10,862 nt of DNA from Propionibacteriaceae bacterium (lineage in GTDB: Bacteria > Actinomycetota > Actinomycetes > Propionibacteriales > Propionibacteriaceae): positions 4,518 through 15,379 of the forward strand of contig JAUNUL010000027.1 in assembly GCA_030538175.1 (NCBI GenBank), written 5' to 3'. Under the pieces are notes generated by a model, which was not told the origin of the DNA, searched no databases, and saw only the letters and a program-made list of their open reading frames with translations. Made by a program: the position numbers and the translations under genes. Below are positions 6,657 through 10,862 of this stretch, in pieces; position 1 is the stretch's first letter, and each line of letters begins with the position of its first letter.

Positions 6657-6728
6657 CCCGACGTCCCGACCTAAGACCGACTTCCCGACGTGCCTGCGGG
6701 TCGGGGACTCGCCGTGAGGTCGGGATGT
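6657..6728. repeat. Nested inverted repeats between convergent cbiO and cobM, likely terminator or repeat element
   Basis: ACGTCCCGACCT (6661-6672) faces AGGTCGGGATGT (6717-6728), a 12-bp stem with one G-U wobble. Inside it, TTCCCGAC (6682-6689) faces GTCGGGGA (6700-6707), 8 bp with one wobble. The unit CCCGAC appears three times (6657, 6665, 6684) and its complement GTCGGG twice (6700, 6719); CCCGACGT is exactly repeated at 6657-6664 and 6684-6691. Its position 10 bases after the cbiO stop suggests a transcription terminator, though no T run follows. A REP-like dispersed repeat is the alternative. Confidence 0.5.
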
Positions 6729-6742
6729 GAGGAGGAGAGGTA

Positions 6743-6889
6743 GTGGCACATGTCGTCGAACGCTGGCCGCGACGACGAGCACCTGCGACTAGCTGTCGCC
6801 AGGTGCACGCCGGGAGCTGTACAGGTGTGATTCCACAAACTCCTCCGCGCGCAGCGCCTCGCCGACGAGGATCACCGCGGCCTGCGTGA
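6743..6889 (+). CDS. Possible small ORF with a strong ribosome binding site (48 aa, doubtful)
   Basis: A GTG at 6743 is preceded by AGGAGG (6730-6735) at the ideal distance of 7 bases. It opens a 48-codon frame beginning VAHVVERWPRRRAPA, rich in Arg and Pro and without any recognised motif. The second two thirds run antisense to the end of cobM, and the frame crosses a strong stem-loop at 6779-6806. It may be a degraded leftover of a lost gene, or chance: the purine-rich stretch is the only support. Listed because the binding site is unusually good for this window. Confidence 0.15.
   Translation: MAHVVERWPRRRAPATSCRQVHAGSCTGVIPQTPPRAAPRRRGSPRPA
6779..6806. terminator. Stem-loop spanning the cobM stop codon
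   Basis: GCACCT-GCGAC (6779-6789), loop TAGCT, GTCGC (6795-6799), a single bulged C, then AGGTGC (6801-6806) make an 11-bp stem. The cobM stop codon (6791-6789 on the minus strand) falls at the edge of the loop. It may end cobLM transcripts or stop read-through from the other side. Neither strand shows a T tract after it, so this is a weak terminator call. Confidence 0.35.
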
Positions 6890-7538
6890 GGCCGGCGGCC
6901 TCCACCTGCGCACCGATATCGGCGAGCGTCCCGCGCAGCACCAGTTCCTCGGGCTGGGAGGCCCGGGATACGACCACCACCGGGCAGTCTGCTCCATAGA
7001 ACGGGGTGAGCCGCTCAGCCAGCTCCCGCGTCCGCCGGATGGCCAGGTGCAGGACCAGCGTGGCCCGCGTCGCGGCGAAGTTCTCCAGTGCCTCGGTCGA
7101 CGGCATCTTCGTCGAGTCCCGCTGCACGCGGGTCAGCACGACGGACTGCGCCACCTCCGGCACCGTCAGTTCCCTGCCGACGATGGCGGCCGCGGCGGCG
7201 TACGCCGGCACGCCCGGGCACACGTCCCACGGCACCCCGGCTGCATCGAGCCGGCGGGTCTGCTCGGCGATCGCGGAATAGATCGAGGGGTCGCCGGAGC
7301 ACAGCCGCGCGACCTGTTGGCCTTGGGCGTGTGCGCGAACCATCACGGCGATCTGGTCGTCGAGGTTGAGGTGCTGGGAGTCGACGAGCTCCACCCCGTC
7401 GGGGCAGTGGGCGAGGATCGCCTGGTCGAGGTACGTCCCCGCATAGATGCACACCTCGCTCGCACCCAGCAGCGCAGCGGCCCGCAGGGTGATGAGGTCG
7501 GCTGCTCCTGGCCCGGCGCCGATGAAGTGGACGGTCAC
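6789..7538 (-). CDS. cobM: Precorrin-4 C11-methyltransferase CobM
   Basis: CobM transfers a methyl group from SAM to C11 of precorrin-4, giving precorrin-5. The 249-aa product has the usual family length and motifs: FIGAGPGAADLITLRA (5-20), YAGTYLD, LCSGDPSIYSAI (79-90) that binds SAM, CPGVPAYAAAAA (107-118), LTRVQRDSTKMP and a C-terminal VILVGEAL strand. The start is the GTG at 7538, which overlaps the cobL stop as GTGA; the frame stays open for about 450 bases further upstream but that part is only a shadow of cobL. Translation is therefore probably coupled to cobL. The gene ends head-on to cbiO, 141 bases away. The anaerobic homologue CbiF is very similar; CobM is preferred because cobG is present. 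Confidence 0.95.
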   Translation of the reverse strand: MTVHFIGAGPGAADLITLRAAALLGASEVCIYAGTYLDQAILAHCPDGVELVDSQHLNLDDQIAVMVRAHAQGQQVARLCSGDPSIYSAIAEQTRRLDAAGVPWDVCPGVPAYAAAAAIVGRELTVPEVAQSVVLTRVQRDSTKMPSTEALENFAATRATLVLHLAIRRTRELAERLTPFYGADCPVVVVSRASQPEELVLRGTLADIGAQVEAAGLTQAAVILVGEALRAEEFVESHLYSSRRAPGDS

Positions 7539-8752
7539 GCGCCAGCCTTCGTGACGGACCACTGAACGACCGGCCGGGCCGGCGCCCATCCTCGGCGGCG
7601 CCCCAGCGGCTGGGCGTGGCTGACCGACAGCTGCACCAGTTCCCCGCCCAGCGCTGCGTGTCGGTCCAGCAGCAATTGCTCGGTCTCCAGCGTGACCCCG
7701 TGCACGACGAGCCGCCCGTCGACCCGCAGCCGCGCCCAACAGGCGTCCAGCAGGTCCGCACTCGCCCCGCCACCGACGAAGATCGCGTCGGGGTCGGGCA
7801 GCTCCGCGATCACCTCGAGCGCATCGCCGACGGCGACGTCGATGTCCGGCACACCAAGCTGGTGAGCATTCCGCAGCACCCGTCCGGCGCGTTCGGGGTC
7901 GCGTTCGACCGCGACCAACCTGTTCCGACGGTGCAGGCGGGCCCACTCGATGCCGACCGATCCCGCACCCGCGCCGAGGTCCCACAACAACTCTCCCGGG
8001 GTCGGCTGCAGCACGGCGAGCGCTGCGGCCCGGACGTGGCGTTTGGTGAGCTGACCGTCGTGTTCGTACGCTTCATCCGGCAGGCCCGGCGCCAGCCAGC
8101 CCGCCACCGGTCGGGCGTCGTCAGAACATTCGATCGCGATGATGTTGAGCCGAGGGATGCCCTCGGTCCCCTCGACCGAGAGGCCAGTCACTGTGGTTTC
8201 CCGGCGGAACTCGTCGTCGGTTCCGAGGTTGCCGAGGATCACCAGCCGAGCCCCGAAGAGCCCTTCGTCCCAGCACACGGCGGCCACCTGTGCCGGTGAT
8301 TCCTCGTCGGCGGAGAGCACCAGGATCCGGCGCCCCGGCGCGAGCAGGCGGCGCAGCCCGTCAAGCGATCGTCCGGCTCCGAGGCGCACGACCGTCACGT
8401 CCTCCGCGGACCAACCCAGCCGGGCGCGGGCCAGCGCCACCGACGACACCGCGGGGTGAATGCGCACCTCGTCAGCCCCCACCAGATCAATGAGGGTCGT
8501 CCCGACCCCAGCCACCAACGGATCCCCACTCGCGAGGGCGACCACGCGCTTTCCGGCGTACTGATCCAGCATCCCCGACAGCCCTTCCCGCAAAGGAGTC
8601 GGCCACTCGACCAACTCGGCGCCACCGACCCCGGCGACCATGTCGAGGTGCCGTCGTCCTCCGAGAATCACGTCGGCGTCGACCACTGCCTGCCGACCCG
8701 CTGCTGTGGAACTGTCCAACCCGTCGGCGCCCATGCCCACCACGTCGATCAT
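7535..8752 (-). CDS. cobL: Precorrin-6Y C5,15-methyltransferase (decarboxylating) CobL, CbiE-CbiT fusion
   Basis: CobL methylates C5 and C15 of precorrin-6B and removes the carboxyl of the C12 acetate, giving precorrin-8X for CobH. The 405-aa product has the expected two domains. Residues 1 to about 205 are CbiE-like, of the corrin methyltransferase fold: VVGMGADGL (4-12) and LASGDPLVAGVG (73-84). Residues about 220-405 are CbiT-like, a Rossmann methyltransferase: AYEHDGQLTKRHVRA (228-242), LWDLGAGAGSVGIEWARL (256-273), AVERDPERA and AIFVGGGASADLL (323-335). The ATG at 8752 begins directly with the first beta strand. There is no real Shine-Dalgarno sequence, but TAGGCT lies 7 bases upstream, suggesting a leaderless or near-leaderless mRNA. 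It overlaps cobM downstream. Confidence 0.95.
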   Translation of the reverse strand: MIDVVGMGADGLDSSTAAGRQAVVDADVILGGRRHLDMVAGVGGAELVEWPTPLREGLSGMLDQYAGKRVVALASGDPLVAGVGTTLIDLVGADEVRIHPAVSSVALARARLGWSAEDVTVVRLGAGRSLDGLRRLLAPGRRILVLSADEESPAQVAAVCWDEGLFGARLVILGNLGTDDEFRRETTVTGLSVEGTEGIPRLNIIAIECSDDARPVAGWLAPGLPDEAYEHDGQLTKRHVRAAALAVLQPTPGELLWDLGAGAGSVGIEWARLHRRNRLVAVERDPERAGRVLRNAHQLGVPDIDVAVGDALEVIAELPDPDAIFVGGGASADLLDACWARLRVDGRLVVHGVTLETEQLLLDRHAALGGELVQLSVSHAQPLGRRRGWAPARPVVQWSVTKAGA

Positions 8753-8759
8753 TCTCGGC

Positions 8760-8765
8760 AGCCTA
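8760..8765 (-). promoter_or_regulatory. Candidate -10 box (TAGGCT) for cobL-cobM
   Basis: On the minus strand, TAGGCT reads from 8765 to 8760 and fits TANNNT. Seven bases separate it from the cobL ATG, so transcription would begin at or one base before the start codon. No -35 match is visible. The lack of a Shine-Dalgarno sequence fits a leaderless message. Confidence 0.4.
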
Positions 8766-8802
8766 TCGGCCTGCGGTCGGCGGGCCCTGCGCGGATCCGT
8801 GG

Positions 8803-8808
8803 CATCAT
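8803..8808 (+). promoter_or_regulatory. Candidate -10-like hexamer (CATCAT) for the chelatase gene
   Basis: CATCAT ends 7 bases before the GTG at 8816 and keeps the A at position 2 and T at position 6 of the TANNNT consensus but not the first T. It would give a leaderless transcript. Support is positional only; the other clue is that no Shine-Dalgarno sequence precedes the GTG. Confidence 0.25.
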
Positions 8809-8815
8809 CGACCCG

Positions 8816-10862
8816 GTGAGTTCCTTCCCGTTCGCCGCGGTCGTCGGTTCCGATGACATGGCGCTTGCGCTGTTGCTGACGACGGTCTCGCCCGCTGTCG
8901 GCGGGGTCCTGGTGCGCGGTGAGAAAGGGACCGCGAAATCGACCATGGTCCGCGCACTGACCGAGCTATTGCCTGAGCAGCGGGTCGTGTCGGGGTGTCG
9001 CTTCGGCTGCGATCCTGCAGCCCCCGACCCGGTGTGCCCGGACGGGCCCCATATCTCAGCGTCGGCGGACGATGGGTTAACGGAGGCAGGGGCCGAGAGG
9101 GTTGACGTACGCCGGGCCCGCCTCGTGGAGCTCCCCGTCGGCGCCACCGAGGATCGGGTGACCGGCTCACTGGACCTGGAGAAGGCGTTGGGAGCAGGAG
9201 TTGCCCAGTTCTCCCCCGGGCTGTTGGCGGAGGCCAATCGCGGCATCCTGTATGTCGACGAGGTCAACCTCCTGCACGATCATCTCGTCGACCTGCTGCT
9301 CGATGCCGCGGCCATGGGCCGCTCGACGGTCGAACGCGATGGGGTGTCGGTCTCGCACGCCGCGCGGATCGTGCTCGTCGGCACGATGAACCCCGAAGAG
9401 GGCGAGCTGCGGCCGCAGCTGTTGGACCGGTTCGGGCTGACCGTCGAGGTTGCCGCCCCGCGCGACCCCGCGTTGCGGGCCGAGGTCGTACGCCGACGCC
9501 TCGCCTTCGACGCCGACCCGGAGGGTTTCACCGCGCGGTTCGCCACGGAACAGGCGGCGCTCGCGCAGCAGATCCGGGCCGCGCAGACCTTGTTGTCCCA
9601 GGTCGAGCTCGATGACTGGGCGCTGGGCAAGATCGCAGTCGTCTGTGCCGGGTTCGAGGTGGACGGCATGCGCGCCGACATCGTGACCGCCCGCGCCGCG
9701 ACCGCCCACGCAGCTTGGACCGGCCGAACCAGGGTGACGCGCGAGGACATCCGCGCCGCCGCCCGCCTCGCCCTGCCCCACCGACGCCGCCGCAATCCGT
9801 TCGATGCGCCCGGGCTGGACGAGGACCTGCTCGACCAGTTGCTCGGTGACGACGACCAGCCCCCGCCGGAACCTCCCGATCCGTCGCAGGGCCCGGACCC
9901 GGATCAGGACGATTCGACCCCGCCGGAGCAACCCGACGGCCCGCCCGCCGATACCGGTGCGAACGCGGACGCAGACACCCCGGACGCCGGGACGCAGGAA
10001 TCCCCAGACCACACCCCACCCGCGACCCAGAACGACCAGCAGCCGCACCAGGAACCGGGCGAGCCTCCGTTGGACAAGAACAATCAGGAGGACCCCGAGG
10101 TCCCCGGCGGCGTCGCCCCTCGCGGCCTCAGCAGCGCCGCGGACCCTTACCGTGTCCGGCTGTTCACCGCGCGCGGCATCGGCCGAGGTGCGGCCGGTCG
10201 GCGCAGTCGGGCGATCACCGAACGTGGGCGCACGACCGGCACCCGTCCGCACGCCGAGGGTCCGATCCACCTGCCGGCCACGATCCGGGCCGCGGCCCCG
10301 CATCAGCCGGGTCGAGGGCGCACGGACCGGATCCTGTTCACCGCCACCGATCTGCGCCGCGCGACGACGGAGGGCCGTGAGGCGAACCTGTTGTTGTTCT
10401 GTGTCGATGCTTCGGGTTCGATGGCCGCGCGGCGGCGGATGGAGTCGGTCAAGACGGCGGTCCTGTCGTTGTTGTTGGACGCCTATCAGCGACGGGACCG
10501 GATTGGTCTGGTCTCCTTCGCCGGTGCTGCTGCCGAGTTGGCGCTCCCGCCGACGTCATCGGTGGACATCGCTGCCCGGAGGTTGACCGAGTTGGCGCAT
10601 GGTGGGCGTACTCCCCTGGCCGAAGGCCTCTGGCGCGCCGCCGAGACGTTGCGCCTGGAGAAGATCCGCGACCCCAGGCGCCGCCCGTTGCTCGTGGTCA
10701 TCACCGACGGCCGGGCCACCTCGGGACCCGATGCGCTGGGGCGGGCGTACGCGATGGCGGACCTGATCCGCGCCACGCACACGCCGGCGCTGGTGATCGA
10801 CTGTGAGACCGGCCGGTTCCGGATGGGCCTCGCCGGCACGCTCGCGGACCGGCTCGGCGCCC
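8816..10862 (+). CDS. chlID: ChlI-ChlD-type fused metal chelatase AAA+/VWA protein, probable cobaltochelatase subunit (3' end outside window)
   Basis: 682 codons are visible and the frame stays open to the window end. Residues 1 to about 340 form a ChlI/BchI-type AAA+ ATPase: PFAAVVGSDDMALALLL, Walker A GEKGTAKST (35-43), a cysteine insert GCRFGC with Cys61, Cys65 and Cys74, Walker B GILYVDEVNLL (143-153) and GTMNPEEGELRPQLLDRF (189-206). Residues about 345-430 are an acidic, proline- and glutamine-rich linker typical of ChlD. A VWA domain follows with an intact metal-binding MIDAS: DASGS (531-535), Thr599 in GGRTPLAEG and Asp631 in ITDG. Actinomycetes carry such fusions beside B12 genes (Rv2850c in M. 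tuberculosis). The likely role is the ATP-driven partner of CobN in cobalt insertion, replacing CobS/CobT; magnesium chelation is unlikely without bacteriochlorophyll genes. The GTG start fits the family N-terminus. Confidence 0.88.
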   Translation, partial: MSSFPFAAVVGSDDMALALLLTTVSPAVGGVLVRGEKGTAKSTMVRALTELLPEQRVVSGCRFGCDPAAPDPVCPDGPHISASADDGLTEAGAERVDVRRARLVELPVGATEDRVTGSLDLEKALGAGVAQFSPGLLAEANRGILYVDEVNLLHDHLVDLLLDAAAMGRSTVERDGVSVSHAARIVLVGTMNPEEGELRPQLLDRFGLTVEVAAPRDPALRAEVVRRRLAFDADPEGFTARFATEQAALAQQIRAAQTLLSQVELDDWALGKIAVVCAGFEVDGMRADIVTARAATAHAAWTGRTRVTREDIRAAARLALPHRRRRNPFDAPGLDEDLLDQLLGDDDQPPPEPPDPSQGPDPDQDDSTPPEQPDGPPADTGANADADTPDAGTQESPDHTPPATQNDQQPHQEPGEPPLDKNNQEDPEVPGGVAPRGLSSAADPYRVRLFTARGIGRGAAGRRSRAITERGRTTGTRPHAEGPIHLPATIRAAAPHQPGRGRTDRILFTATDLRRATTEGREANLLLFCVDASGSMAARRRMESVKTAVLSLLLDAYQRRDRIGLVSFAGAAAELALPPTSSVDIAARRLTELAHGGRTPLAEGLWRAAETLRLEKIRDPRRRPLLVVITDGRATSGPDALGRAYAMADLIRATHTPALVIDCETGRFRMGLAGTLADRLGA

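Noticed and set aside
7539..7985. Upstream extension of the cobM frame
   Set aside because: It overlaps the CbiT domain of cobL and is Arg/Gly-rich; the corrin methyltransferase fold begins at the GTG at 7538.
9167..10303. 378-codon minus-strand open frame opposite the chelatase gene
   Set aside because: It lies antisense to the AAA+ domain and linker; the plus strand holds an uninterrupted frame with Walker and MIDAS motifs.
9804..10586. 260-codon plus-strand frame within the chelatase linker and VWA region
   Set aside because: It is an Arg/Pro/Ser-rich out-of-frame reading of the chelatase gene.
1..10862. tRNA or rRNA genes, CRISPR arrays, insertion sequences, attachment sites
   Set aside because: Nearly all bases are accounted for by coding genes and no transposase, array of spaced repeats, or tRNA-like clover sequence was seen.

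Overview
The window is high-GC, densely packed DNA from an actinomycete (Actinomycetota). The evidence for this is the strong G/C preference at third codon positions, frequent GTG starts, ATGA/GTGA gene overlaps, a fused CobI-CobJ methyltransferase, a fused ChlI-ChlD-type chelatase AAA+ protein, and TANNNT-type -10 hexamers without good -35 boxes. I cannot name the genus. The locus makes the corrin ring of vitamin B12 by the oxygen-dependent (aerobic) route and imports the cobalt for it.

Layout: (1) 1-2766, plus strand: the 3' end of cobG, then cobH and a fused cobIJ, which form one tightly spaced unit. (2) 2767-3885, plus strand: two overlapping genes of unknown function, a 61-aa proline-rich peptide and a 280-aa cysteine-motif protein with two membrane segments. 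A perfect small dyad lies in front of the pair. (3) 3886-6647, plus strand: a probable promoter, a cobalamin riboswitch with an RBS-sequestering hairpin, and a complete cobalt ECF transporter, cbiM-cbiN-cbiQ-cbiO, with every junction overlapping or abutting. (4) 6648-6788: a short convergent intergenic region rich in inverted repeats, probably transcription termination for both sides. (5) 6789-8752, minus strand: cobL followed by cobM, overlapping as GTGA. (6) 8753-8815: a 63-bp divergent spacer with -10-like hexamers placed so that both flanking genes could be leaderless. (7) 8816-10862, plus strand: a ChlI-ChlD fusion that runs off the window end. It contributes the AAA+ and VWA parts of a metal chelatase, most probably the cobaltochelatase partner of a CobN encoded elsewhere.

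How the genes work together: CobI methylates precorrin-2 at C20, CobG hydroxylates precorrin-3A, CobJ contracts the ring, CobM methylates C11, CobL methylates C5 and C15 and decarboxylates the C12 acetate, and CobH moves the C11 methyl to give hydrogenobyrinic acid. CbiMNQO supplies Co2+, and the ChlI/D-type AAA+ protein probably powers its insertion. CobF/CobK (the steps between CobM and CobL), CobB and CobN are not in the window. The B12 riboswitch sits only in front of the transporter genes, so coenzyme B12 is expected to shut off cobalt uptake. The least explained part is the two-gene cassette at 2861-3885, lodged between the cob genes and the riboswitch.
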